The notes beneath the pieces are model-generated. The model saw nothing but the letters and a program-made list of their open reading frames with translations, had not been told where the DNA came from and did not search any database. DNA of 27,099 bases. Origin: JAXDLW01 sp050998755. Its GTDB lineage: Bacteria; Chloroflexota; Dormibacteria; DASZGP01. This document shows, piece by piece, positions 6,773-15,497 of the stretch; the first letter of the stretch is position 1; each line of letters opens with the position of its first letter. Location: contig JBPCPW010000067.1 in assembly GCA_050998755.1 (NCBI GenBank), positions 1-27,099 of the forward strand, written 5' to 3'. A program made the position numbers and the translations under genes.

Positions 6773-7704
6773 ACCGCGTCGCGGAGCGCGTCCACCTCGA
6801 ACCGGCGATGGGCATCGCGCACCCGGGCGCGGGTATCTGAGGTTGCCGTCAACCCCGCCAGCGCGCTGCCACGCTGACCCACCGAGTAAGCGCCCATGGG
6901 TAGTTGTTCGGTCAGGCTTCGCAGCGTCCCGATGAGGCGGTCCTTGCGGACCAATTCCAGGCGGGCGCGCTCGGCCAGCGCCCGGTGGTGGGCCGGGACG
7001 GACAGGGCGTCCATGCGGATCTGCAGGATGCGGTCCTCGTAGAGGTCGGCGGCGGACTCCAGCGCCATCACAGCCTCGTCCAGCAGCTGGCCAGCCTCGA
7101 GCCGCTGCTTGAGGTCGTCGAGGATGCTCTCCAGGTTGTCCTCGATCTCGCCCACCTCAGCCATGTACCAGTGGTAGCGGGTGTGCCAGTCGCCCCGTCG
7201 CTCCCGCGGCGTGGCAGACGCCGCCGTGACCTTGCGGCTCTGGCGCAGCCAGAGCACGTCATACGCCCGGCGGGTGCGCTCATCTGACAGCACCGTGTGG
7301 GCATCGGACGCGATGGTCATCAATTGACCCCAGAGCTCGGTGTTCAGCTCGCGGGAGTGGCGATCCGGGTGCACCTCGCGGGCGCGCAGCCTGAACGCGC
7401 GGTGTATCCGGTCGCTGCTGGCCCGTGGGGTCACGCCAAGCGCGAAGTAGTAGTTGATCGACGCCGTGGCGCTGGCCGGGAGCGGGACGTGGCGCGCCAC
7501 CTCACCATCGAACTGCAGGCGGGCCTCGGCGCAGACCTTGCGCGCCTCCTCATGGGTCGCTCCCTGCTCCTCGATGGTGGCCTCGATCTCGCTGGTGCGC
7601 CTGCCCTGGCGGTGCATCTCGACGGCGCTAGTCTGCAGCCGGCTGCGGTCGGCGTCGGTCAAGCCCTTGGGGTGCGCCCCGATGCGGCCCAGTATTGCCC
7701 TCAA
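6769..7704 (-). CDS. J-domain protein with C-terminal coiled-coil region
   Basis: A 311-aa protein. An N-terminal helical region (15-70) precedes a J domain (about 84-150) containing YFALGV, the HPD motif at 112-114 and the closing LSDERTRRAYD. Residues 180-265 are rich in Glu, Leu and Arg with coiled-coil character. There is no zinc finger or DnaJ client domain, so it would be a class C-type J-protein that recruits DnaK to an unknown partner. The TTG start at 7704 is preferred because GGAGG lies six bases upstream; another in-frame TTG occurs at 7743 without an SD. It is convergent with the PhaC-like gene, whose stop codon it overlaps. Confidence 0.72.
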   Translation of the reverse strand: MRAILGRIGAHPKGLTDADRSRLQTSAVEMHRQGRRTSEIEATIEEQGATHEEARKVCAEARLQFDGEVARHVPLPASATASINYYFALGVTPRASSDRIHRAFRLRAREVHPDRHSRELNTELWGQLMTIASDAHTVLSDERTRRAYDVLWLRQSRKVTAASATPRERRGDWHTRYHWYMAEVGEIEDNLESILDDLKQRLEAGQLLDEAVMALESAADLYEDRILQIRMDALSVPAHHRALAERARLELVRKDRLIGTLRSLTEQLPMGAYSVGQRGSALAGLTATSDTRARVRDAHRRFEVDALRDAV

Positions 7705-7762
7705 AGAGATCCTCCATCCGCCCCATCCCCATGGGACGATCAAGCCTTGAGGCTACTCCCCG

Positions 7763-7785
7763 GGGCGCCCCGGCGACAGGCGCCC
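7763..7785. other. Perfect inverted repeat in the thiE upstream gap
   Basis: GGGCGCC (7763-7769) and GGCGCCC (7779-7785) form a seven-base perfect inverted repeat with a nine-base centre in the gap between the divergently transcribed J-domain gene and thiE. It could be an operator or a chance GC-rich palindrome. No TPP riboswitch motif is seen in this gap. Confidence 0.25.
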
Positions 7786-7847
7786 GATCGTCGAATCCTG
7801 TAAATCATCGTGAAGAATCCCGCGGGCGCTGCGATGCCCGCCGCTGT

Positions 7848-7853
7848 TAGCCT
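7848..7853 (+). promoter_or_regulatory. Possible leaderless -10 element of the thi/t6A operon
   Basis: TAGCCT stands six bases before the GTG of thiE, and no SD is visible. The same hexamer recurs five bases before the GTG of tsaD. Confidence 0.4.
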
Positions 7854-7859
7854 TGAACG

Positions 7860-8516
7860 GTGCGAGGGCAATTTGACGAGGCCCGGGGCCGCCTTGCCGC
7901 CGCCCGTCTCTACGTGGTCTCCGCGGATGCCGATCCCGCCCAGCAGGCGAACGTTCTCTGCGCGGCGATCGACGGCGGCGCGGCCATCGTGCAGTTGCGC
8001 AACAAGCGCGCCGCAGCCGCTGAGTTGCTTGACGCGGCGAGACGCGTCGCGGCCCATGCCCGGGCCAATTCTGCGGTGTTCATCGTCAACGACCTACCCG
8101 ACCTGGTGGAGGCCAGCGGCGCCGACGGCGTCCACGTCGGACAGGACGGCGGCGCCATGCTGGAGGTCCGCGCGCGCCTCCCGCTAGGAGCGCTGGTCGG
8201 TAGGTCAACCCATTCACTCGGCCAGGCGACCGCCGCGGAGTCGGAGGGTGCCGACTACCTCGGCGTCGGACCGATCCACGCCACGCCGACCAAGCCCGGT
8301 CGCCCCGCCGTGGGCCTCGCGTTGGTGGGTGAGGTGGCCGCGGTCATAGGCACGCCGTGGTTCGCGATCGGGGGTCTGAGCCAGGACAACCTGGCAGAGG
8401 TCATCAAGGCCGGGGCCTCATGTGTCGCCGTGGTGCGCGCGGTGGCCGGCGCGGCCGACCCTCGGCACGCCGCGGAGCAGCTTGTCGTCATGCTCGGCGA
8501 GGCGGTGAGGGTATGA
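7860..8516 (+). CDS. thiE: Thiamine phosphate synthase
   Basis: Couples the HMP-pyrophosphate and thiazole-phosphate halves into thiamine phosphate. This 218-aa TIM-barrel protein shows LYVVSAD near the N-terminus, the IVQLRNK segment (QLR[ND]K pyrimidine-binding motif), FIVNDLPDLVEASGADGVHVGQ, YLGVGPIHATPTKPG (phosphate/substrate loop) and FAIGGL. The GTG at 7860 is the only start that retains the first barrel strand; it lacks an SD and has a -10-like hexamer six bases upstream. It heads the thiESGL group and overlaps thiS by four bases. Confidence 0.94.
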   Translation: MRGQFDEARGRLAAARLYVVSADADPAQQANVLCAAIDGGAAIVQLRNKRAAAAELLDAARRVAAHARANSAVFIVNDLPDLVEASGADGVHVGQDGGAMLEVRARLPLGALVGRSTHSLGQATAAESEGADYLGVGPIHATPTKPGRPAVGLALVGEVAAVIGTPWFAIGGLSQDNLAEVIKAGASCVAVVRAVAGAADPRHAAEQLVVMLGEAVRV

Positions 8517-8734
8517 CAGCGCCTGCAGAAACAGGCCAGGTGACGGTCAACGGCGACCTCATGGAAATCCCCCACCGCACCACGATCGGGGCCCTCCTGG
8601 AGCGACTTGATGTCAGGCCAGCGCGGGTGGTGGTCGAGCTCAACGGGACCATCTACAAGCGCGGGGAGGGCCTCGAGCAGGAGATCGCCGCGGGCGACGT
8701 GGTGGAGATCGTGCATTTCGTCGGAGGCGGGTGA
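8513..8734 (+). CDS. thiS: Sulfur carrier protein ThiS
   Basis: A 73-aa ubiquitin-like protein ending in Gly-Gly (FVGGG); the C-terminal glycine is adenylated and thiocarboxylated to carry sulfur to ThiG. The sequence shows VTVNGDLMEIP at the start and VVVELNGTIYKRGE and IAAGDVVEIVHFVGGG later, matching the family. The ATG overlaps the thiE stop (ATGA), and its stop overlaps thiG. The activating enzyme ThiF is not in the window. Confidence 0.93.
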   Translation: MTAPAETGQVTVNGDLMEIPHRTTIGALLERLDVRPARVVVELNGTIYKRGEGLEQEIAAGDVVEIVHFVGGG

Positions 8735-9534
8735 TGGCCGCAGTGTCAACGATCGAGGACAGCCTGTCCATCGGCGAAGTGGTGCTGTCCTCCCGCCTGA
8801 TCCACGGCACGGCGCGCTTCGCCGACAACGCCCAGGTCAAGGCCTGCCTGGAGGCGGCCCGTCCCGGCATGGTGACCGTGGCCGTCCGGCGCCTGGGACT
8901 CAACGAGGGTGACTCGGAACTGGAGGACATCGACCTCTCTCCCTACCGGCTGTTGCCCAACACGTTTGGCTCGACGGGCGTCGAGCAGGCGGTCCGCTTT
9001 GCCCGGCTGGCCCGCGCCGCGGGGCTCAGCGACATGGTGAAGGTCGAGATCGTGGGCGATGCCGAGTCCCTGTTGCCCGACCCGGGCGCCACTCTCGAGG
9101 CCACCCGGCAGCTGGTCGCCGAGGGCTTCACCGTGCTGCCGTACACCAGCGATGACGTGGTTCAATGCATCCGGCTGGCCGAGGCGGGCGCCGCTGCGGT
9201 GATGCCGCTGGCTTCGCCGATCGGGACCAACCAGGGGATCCTCAACCCGACCAACATCAGGATGATCATCTCGCGCCTGCGCTGCCCGGTCATCGTCGAC
9301 GCCGGCTTGGCCGTACCGTCCGACGCTGCGAGGTGCATGGAGTGGGGCGCCGCCGCGGTGCTGGTCAACACCGCGATAGCGCGTGCCGGGGATCCCCCGG
9401 CGATGGCCCGGGCGTTTGCCGAGGCCGTCGTCGCGGGCCGGCGGGCCTTCCTCGCGGGACCGGCGCCGACCAGCCTGCAGGCGGTGGCGTCAAGCCCCGC
9501 GACCAGGCTGCCAGGGTCGCCGGCAGGCACCTGA
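8734..9534 (+). CDS. thiG: Thiazole synthase
   Basis: Builds the thiazole phosphate ring from DXP, dehydroglycine and ThiS-thiocarboxylate. Family features in this 266-aa TIM barrel are SRLIHGTARF (normally GTGKY/F), VTVAVRR, the VKVEIVGD strand with the likely imine-forming Lys, GFTVLPYTSDD, and AVMPLASPIGTNQGI (normally GSPIGTGQG/RG). Residue changes at GTGK and GSPIGTG are modest. The start is ATG 8734 with GGAGG six bases upstream, overlapping the thiS stop by one base; GTG 8731 is the alternative. The last 20 or so residues form a low-complexity tail. Confidence 0.93.
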   Translation: MAAVSTIEDSLSIGEVVLSSRLIHGTARFADNAQVKACLEAARPGMVTVAVRRLGLNEGDSELEDIDLSPYRLLPNTFGSTGVEQAVRFARLARAAGLSDMVKVEIVGDAESLLPDPGATLEATRQLVAEGFTVLPYTSDDVVQCIRLAEAGAAAVMPLASPIGTNQGILNPTNIRMIISRLRCPVIVDAGLAVPSDAARCMEWGAAAVLVNTAIARAGDPPAMARAFAEAVVAGRRAFLAGPAPTSLQAVASSPATRLPGSPAGT

Positions 9535-10538
9535 GCACCGCGCCCCGCCCCGGGGACGGCGGCCTGACCGTTGCCGATATCGGCGAGGCCGCGCTCCTTG
9601 AACGGCTTCGTCCCTTTCTGGCAGAGATGGCGGGCCTGGTCACCGGTGTTGGCGACGATGCCGCGGTCTGGCAGCCGCCCCTGGGGCAGGCGGTGGTCGC
9701 GACCACCGACAACCCGTGCGAGGGCGTCCACTTCACGCTGCCGCTCTCGGCAACCGCGGCGGTCGACCTCGGGTGGAGGCTGCTGGCGGTGTCTCTCAGC
9801 GACATCGCGGCGATGGGGGCATTCGCCGGCCCGGCGTTCATCTCGCTGGCCCTCCCCGGCACCTGGCCGGTGGCCTGGGTTGAGGGCCTCTACCAGGGCG
9901 TTGCGGAGTGCGGCGCTCGGTATGGCGTCGCGGTCGCGGGGGGCAATATCAGCGCCTCCACCGGCGCGGTCCTGACCAGCGTTTGCCTCGGTGCAACCGA
10001 CGTTCAGCGCGTGCTGCGCCGCTCCGGTTCGAGGGCCGGTGACCAGCTGGCAGTGACCGGGCCAATCGGGACGGCGGCGGCCGTACTGCGCGCGCGGGGC
10101 GCCGGCACCGACGTGCTCCCGGACTGGACCGCCTCCGCCCGTCCGTCGCCGCGTCTCGAGGCCGGCCAATGGCTGGCAGCCAACGGCATCACGGGGGCGC
10201 TCGACGTGAGTGACGGACTCTTTATCGACGCGGCGCGTCTCCTCGAAAGGGCCGACTGCGCCGGGCTGGTGATTGACGCCGCGGCCATTCCACTGGCCGA
10301 GGGTGTACGCGAGCGCTGGCCGCGCGAGTGGCTGGAGGTGATTGGTGGCGGCGAGGACTACGAACTGGCCTTTACGGCTCCCCCCGGGTTGATGCGCCAG
10401 GCGGTCCGTGCGCTGGCCGCGACGGGTCTGGAGCCCGCGGTCATCGGGCGGTTCGACAATGGTGCGGGGCTGCGCGTGGTCGCCGACGGCGGGGAGGCGC
10501 CGCCGCCCGGCTCGGGTCACCAGCACTTCGGAGGATGA
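9531..10538 (+). CDS. thiL: Thiamine-monophosphate kinase (probable CTG start)
   Basis: Phosphorylates thiamine phosphate to the cofactor TPP. Family motifs include IGEAALLERL, GVGDDAAV (39-46), CEGVHF (63-68), SLSDIAAMGA (88-97), GGNIS, DVSDGL and GGGEDYEL. No ATG, GTG or TTG lies in this frame between the thiG stop and the conserved N-terminal block; the first plausible start codon is CTG at 9531, which overlaps the thiG stop as CTGA, in the same geometry as the ATGA overlaps elsewhere in this operon. An ATG in frame exists only at 9165, deep inside thiG. The product from CTG is 335 aa, normal for ThiL. A CTG further in (9565) is also possible. Confidence 0.9.
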   Translation: MSTAPRPGDGGLTVADIGEAALLERLRPFLAEMAGLVTGVGDDAAVWQPPLGQAVVATTDNPCEGVHFTLPLSATAAVDLGWRLLAVSLSDIAAMGAFAGPAFISLALPGTWPVAWVEGLYQGVAECGARYGVAVAGGNISASTGAVLTSVCLGATDVQRVLRRSGSRAGDQLAVTGPIGTAAAVLRARGAGTDVLPDWTASARPSPRLEAGQWLAANGITGALDVSDGLFIDAARLLERADCAGLVIDAAAIPLAEGVRERWPREWLEVIGGGEDYELAFTAPPGLMRQAVRALAATGLEPAVIGRFDNGAGLRVVADGGEAPPPGSGHQHFGG

Positions 10539-10999
10539 TGCCGGGACTGGAGCTGCCCGACCTCGCGGCCACCCTCGACCTCGGTCGCCGGCTGGGAAGC
10601 GCCGCCAGGGCCGGCGACGTGGTGCTGCTGGAGGGCCGGCTGGGGGCGGGCAAGACCGCCCTCGTCAGGGGCATCGCGGAGGGGCTTGGGAGCACCGACG
10701 AGGTGCTCAGTCCGACATTTGTGCTGGTGCGCCACTACCGGGGGCGGTTGGCGCTGGTGCACGCCGACCTGTATCGCCTCGAGGATCCGCGGGACGTCGA
10801 TCGACTTGGCCTGCTCGAACTTGCCGACGAGGGTGTCCTGGTCGTCGAGTGGCCGGAGCGCTCGCCCCGGCTCGATTCGTTCGCAACACTGCGAATCCGC
10901 CTCGACCTCGGGCCGAGCGGTGGCGCCCGCACGGGCCTGGTACTGTCCGCGGCGAAGCACCTCGAGGTCGCGGTGATGGCGGCTTCGGGCCCGCCATGA
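10538..10999 (+). CDS. tsaE: tRNA threonylcarbamoyladenosine biosynthesis ATPase TsaE
   Basis: P-loop ATPase that drives the TsaB-TsaD complex making t6A37 in ANN-decoding tRNAs. The 153-aa protein has the Walker A segment GRLGAGKTAL (33-42), LSPTFVLV (58-64), HADLYRL (75-81) and VEWPER (103-108), all diagnostic. Two adjacent ATGs (10535 and 10538) follow a GGAGG; the second gives better spacing and a TGATG overlap with thiL. The C-terminus overlaps tsaB (ATGA). Confidence 0.93.
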   Translation: MPGLELPDLAATLDLGRRLGSAARAGDVVLLEGRLGAGKTALVRGIAEGLGSTDEVLSPTFVLVRHYRGRLALVHADLYRLEDPRDVDRLGLLELADEGVLVVEWPERSPRLDSFATLRIRLDLGPSGGARTGLVLSAAKHLEVAVMAASGPP

Positions 11000-11634
11000 T
11001 CCTGGCCATCGACAGCTCGGGCGGGGAGTTGGTCGTCTGCTTGCTCGGGGAGGACCTGGCGGTGGTTTCGGGGAGGTGCCTGCCCGGGCGGCGCCACCAG
11101 GAGGCCATCCTGGACATCGTCGAGGACGTCCTCGGCGGCCGCGAGCACGTCGCCCGACTGGACGCCATCGCGGTGGTTCGCGGCCCGGGGTCGCAAACCG
11201 GCCTGCGCGTCGGCCTGGCGGCGGCCGAGGGCCTTTCCTTTGCCTCCCGCCGCCCGCTTCAGCCGCTGTCCAGCCTCGCCGTCGCGGCCCACCGCGTGCC
11301 CGTAGCCGGCGATCTCATTGCCGGGGTCAGCCTCGTTGCCGCGGTCAGCGCCGGCAGGAGCAACGTCTATGCGCAGCTGTTCCAGGGCCGCGGCACGGCG
11401 CGCATAGCGATGGGCGAGCGCGTTCTTGCCGCCGTCCCCGACATCCACGGTCGCCTGAAGATCGAACACCAGGTCCCTCTCGGGGCGGAGGCCGCGGTTC
11501 ACGCATTGTTCGGCGAGCGGCTCCCTGGCAGTCTGGTGGGTGCCGTTGATGCGCTCGCCGGCGCGACGCGCGAGGCCCTCAGCGCGAGCGCCGCGGTGTC
11601 ATATCATGGGCTCACCGGCGATTACGGAGAGTGA
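10996..11634 (+). CDS. tsaB: tRNA threonylcarbamoyladenosine biosynthesis protein TsaB
   Basis: Non-catalytic ASKHA-fold partner that dimerises with TsaD in t6A synthesis. The 212-aa protein begins MILAIDSS, and shows RRHQEAIL (TsaB usually has RxHSE), IAVVRGPGSQTGLRVGLAAAEGL and LSSLAVAA, the typical N-terminal block; the C-terminal half is divergent, as is normal. It overlaps tsaE by four bases and rimI by one, so the t6A genes are translationally coupled. Confidence 0.93.
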   Translation: MILAIDSSGGELVVCLLGEDLAVVSGRCLPGRRHQEAILDIVEDVLGGREHVARLDAIAVVRGPGSQTGLRVGLAAAEGLSFASRRPLQPLSSLAVAAHRVPVAGDLIAGVSLVAAVSAGRSNVYAQLFQGRGTARIAMGERVLAAVPDIHGRLKIEHQVPLGAEAAVHALFGERLPGSLVGAVDALAGATREALSASAAVSYHGLTGDYGE

Positions 11635-12179
11635 TGATGCAGCTGCGTCAGCGGACGCTTATCGAGCCGATGCACCTGGACGACATACCGGCCGTCCAGG
11701 ACATCGAGCGCGAGATCTTCCTCACTCCCTGGCCGCGCAACGCGTATCGCCGCGAGATCGTGCAGAACCGGATGGCCTCGTATGTGGTCATCAGGGACGG
11801 CGACGAGCTGGTGGGTTACGCCGGCCTCTGGAAGATGCATGACGAGGCGCACGTGACCACCGTTGGGGTACGTAAGAAGGACCAGGGCCGCGGCTTTGGC
11901 CTGGCGCTGATGCTGGCTTTGATCGACCGGGCCTTCGCCCTGCAGGCGCGCTGGGTGACCCTGGAGGTTCGGGCGTCCAATTTCGGCGCCATGGCGCTGT
12001 ACGAAAAATTGGGGTTCAAGGTGATCGGGCGGCGGCGCGGCTACTACACCGACGACGGCGAGGATGCCGTCGTGATGTGGTCCGATTCTCTGATGGCGCC
12101 GGCTTTTCGTCAGCGCTTTGGTCGCATCCGCGATGAGGTGGGGGAGAAGATCACCTTCGACGCCAACACCTGGGAGTAG
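11634..12179 (+). CDS. rimI: Ribosomal protein S18 alanine N-acetyltransferase
   Basis: GNAT enzyme that acetylates the N-terminus of ribosomal protein S18. The acetyl-CoA loop is QGRGFG (84-89), followed by LEVRASNFGAMALYEKLGF, the RimI-type C-terminal signature, and RRRGYYTDDGEDAVVM. At 181 aa it carries about 30 extra C-terminal residues compared with E. coli RimI. Start choices are GTG 11631, ATG 11634 and ATG 11637; GGAG at 11626-11629 supports either ATG. Its position between tsaB and tsaD is the conserved order also known from Bacillus. Confidence 0.92.
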   Translation: MMQLRQRTLIEPMHLDDIPAVQDIEREIFLTPWPRNAYRREIVQNRMASYVVIRDGDELVGYAGLWKMHDEAHVTTVGVRKKDQGRGFGLALMLALIDRAFALQARWVTLEVRASNFGAMALYEKLGFKVIGRRRGYYTDDGEDAVVMWSDSLMAPAFRQRFGRIRDEVGEKITFDANTWE

Positions 12180-12187
12180 CCGACAGG

Positions 12188-12193
12188 TAGCCT
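12188..12193 (+). promoter_or_regulatory. Possible internal leaderless -10 element before tsaD
   Basis: TAGCCT lies five bases before the GTG of tsaD, in a 19-base gap that breaks the run of overlapping genes, and no SD is evident. It is identical to the hexamer before thiE. Confidence 0.35.
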
Positions 12194-12198
12194 CGCGC

Positions 12199-13263
12199 GT
12201 GCTGACACTGGGGATCGAGACCTCCTGTGACGAGACGTCCGCAGCCGTCGTTGAAGACGGCCGGGAAATCCTCAGCAATGTTGTTTCATCCCAGGTCGCC
12301 CTGCACCGTGATTTCGGCGGCGTGGTTCCCGAGCTCGCGGCGCGCTCCCACGTTGAGCGCCTGCCGGCGGTTGTCGACGCCGCGCTGGAAACGGCAGGGA
12401 GAGGGCTTGACCGCATCGACCTCATCGCTGTCACCCGCGGGCCTGGGCTGGTGGGGGCGCTCCTCGCGGGTGTCGGGTTCGCCCGTGCCCTGGCCTGGGA
12501 ACGGGGATTGCCAATCGTCGGGGTCAGTCACCTCGACGGGCACCTCCACTCCGCGTTTCTTGAGTCTCCAGGGGTCCGGCTGCCCCTGCTGGTCCTGATC
12601 GCCTCCGGCGGGCACACCGAACTGGTCCTGATGGACGACAACGGCGAATACCGGTTGCTGGGCCGCACGCTCGACGACGCCGCCGGCGAGGCCTTCGACA
12701 AGGTCGCACGGATGCTCGGGCTGGGCTACCCGGGGGGCCCCGAGATCGACAGGGTCGCGGCGGGGGTTTCGGTCATCGACGCGCAGAAGGCGTTCCCCCT
12801 TCCCAGGATCCACGTGGACGGCCTGGACTTCAGCTTCAGCGGCCTGAAGACCGCCGTCCGGTACGGGCTCGATCGTGCGGCGGGCCGCCGAGCCGGTCAA
12901 CGCCTGGATCCGGGAGCTGGGGCGATGCTCGATCCCGGATTTGTCGCCCTCGCGGCCGCCAGCTTCCAGCACCGTGCCGTGGAACACCTGCGTGACCAGT
13001 TCCAGGCCGCGGCCGCAACGGCGGTGCCGGCGGCACGGACCCTGGCGCTGGTCGGGGGCGTGGCGATGAACAGCAGCCTGCGTGCCGCCGTAGCCGCAGC
13101 CGCGGAGCGGGTCATGGGCCGCCGCGACGCGCTGGTTCTGCCGGGACCCACGCTGTGCACCGACAACGCCGCCATGATCGCGGCCGCCGGGCACGCGCTG
13201 CACGCCCGCGGCGGCGGACGTTCCCTGGCGGTGGACCCGTCGCTGCGGTGGGGCGCAACCTGA
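12199..13263 (+). CDS. tsaD: tRNA N6-adenosine threonylcarbamoyltransferase TsaD
   Basis: Catalytic subunit transferring the threonylcarbamoyl group to A37 of tRNA. The 354-aa ASKHA protein begins LTLGIETSCDETSAAVV, has the metal-binding HLDGH motif with His111 and His115, the ASGGHTEL loop, LGLGYPGGPEIDR, and CTDNAAMIAAAG near the C-terminus with the third metal ligand Asp. The start is the GTG at 12199, immediately before the conserved first strand; the reading frame extends upstream but into rimI and non-family sequence. Residues around 226-245 form a short Arg/Gly-rich insert. Confidence 0.96.
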   Translation: MLTLGIETSCDETSAAVVEDGREILSNVVSSQVALHRDFGGVVPELAARSHVERLPAVVDAALETAGRGLDRIDLIAVTRGPGLVGALLAGVGFARALAWERGLPIVGVSHLDGHLHSAFLESPGVRLPLLVLIASGGHTELVLMDDNGEYRLLGRTLDDAAGEAFDKVARMLGLGYPGGPEIDRVAAGVSVIDAQKAFPLPRIHVDGLDFSFSGLKTAVRYGLDRAAGRRAGQRLDPGAGAMLDPGFVALAAASFQHRAVEHLRDQFQAAAATAVPAARTLALVGGVAMNSSLRAAVAAAAERVMGRRDALVLPGPTLCTDNAAMIAAAGHALHARGGGRSLAVDPSLRWGAT

Positions 13264-13264
13264 C

Positions 13265-13294
13265 TTGCCAGAGCCCGAGCCGGGGCGGTAGAGT
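13265..13294 (+). promoter_or_regulatory. groESL promoter
   Basis: TTGCCA (13265-13270; five of six match the -35 consensus) and TAGAGT (13289-13294) are separated by 18 bases. The predicted transcription start, about 13301, falls inside the CIRCE operator, the classic place for HrcA repression. Confidence 0.6.
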
Positions 13295-13320
13295 TAGCAC
13301 TCCGGACTACTGACTGCTAA
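13294..13320 (+). promoter_or_regulatory. CIRCE operator (HrcA binding site)
   Basis: TTAGCACTC, nine bases, then GACTGCTAA. This matches the CIRCE consensus TTAGCACTC-N9-GAGTGCTAA with a single change in the right arm. It lies 42 bases before groES and overlaps the predicted start of transcription, so groESL should be repressed by HrcA and induced by heat. hrcA itself is not in the window. Confidence 0.93.
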
Positions 13321-13362
13321 AGGCCCTAACTGGCCGATCCGAGAGCAAGAGGAGGAACCTGC

Positions 13363-13671
13363 ATGAACCTGCGTCCACTGGCCGATCGTGTCGTCGTCAA
13401 GCCGCTCGAGCGCGAAGAGGTCACCAAGAGTGGCATCGTGCTTCCCGATACCGCCAAGGAAAAGCCCCAGGAGGGGATGATCGAGGCTGTCGGCAACGGC
13501 CGCCTGATCGAAGCCACCGGCAAGCGTGAGGCCATCGACCTCAAGGTCGGCGACCGCGTCATCTACTCCAAGTACGCCGGCAACGAGGTCAAGATCGACG
13601 AGGTCGACCTGCTGATCCTCAGCGAGAAGGACATCCTCGCCGTCGTTGCCACCAACGGCAAGAAGAAGTAG
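13363..13671 (+). CDS. groES: Co-chaperonin GroES
   Basis: Forms the heptameric lid of the GroEL cage. The 102-aa protein begins MNLRPLADRVVVKPLE, has the mobile loop EEVTKSGIVLPDTAKEKP (18-35) and the terminal LILSEKDILAVV block. A strong AGGAGG SD lies eight bases before the ATG. The loop between residues 48 and 57 is slightly longer than in E. coli, and the C-terminus ends in a short lysine-rich tail. Confidence 0.97.
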   Translation: MNLRPLADRVVVKPLEREEVTKSGIVLPDTAKEKPQEGMIEAVGNGRLIEATGKREAIDLKVGDRVIYSKYAGNEVKIDEVDLLILSEKDILAVVATNGKKK

Positions 13672-13708
13672 CTCAACCCCCCACCAGTCCTAGACCGGAG
13701 GTCTGACC

Positions 13709-15403
<1,695 letters not shown>

Positions 15404-15462
15404 GCTCACTCCCCGGCAAGTTGGTCCGCAAGTACGGGCGGAGGGCGAGCGTGGTGCCGCGG

Positions 15463-15491
15463 TGGACCGGCCGGATTCGCGGTCCGATAAT
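15463..15491 (+). promoter_or_regulatory. Promoter of the nitrilase-pcrA-ligA group
   Basis: TGGACC (15463-15468, four of six -35 matches) and GATAAT (15486-15491, five of six -10 matches) are 17 bases apart. The -10 ends six bases before the GTG at 15498, so transcription should begin at the start codon (leaderless). Confidence 0.55.
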
Positions 15492-15497
15492 TACTCG

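Noticed and set aside
7744..7859. TPP riboswitch before thiE
   Set aside because: No CTGAGA or the downstream conserved TPP motif is visible. Only a short GC-rich inverted repeat lies there.
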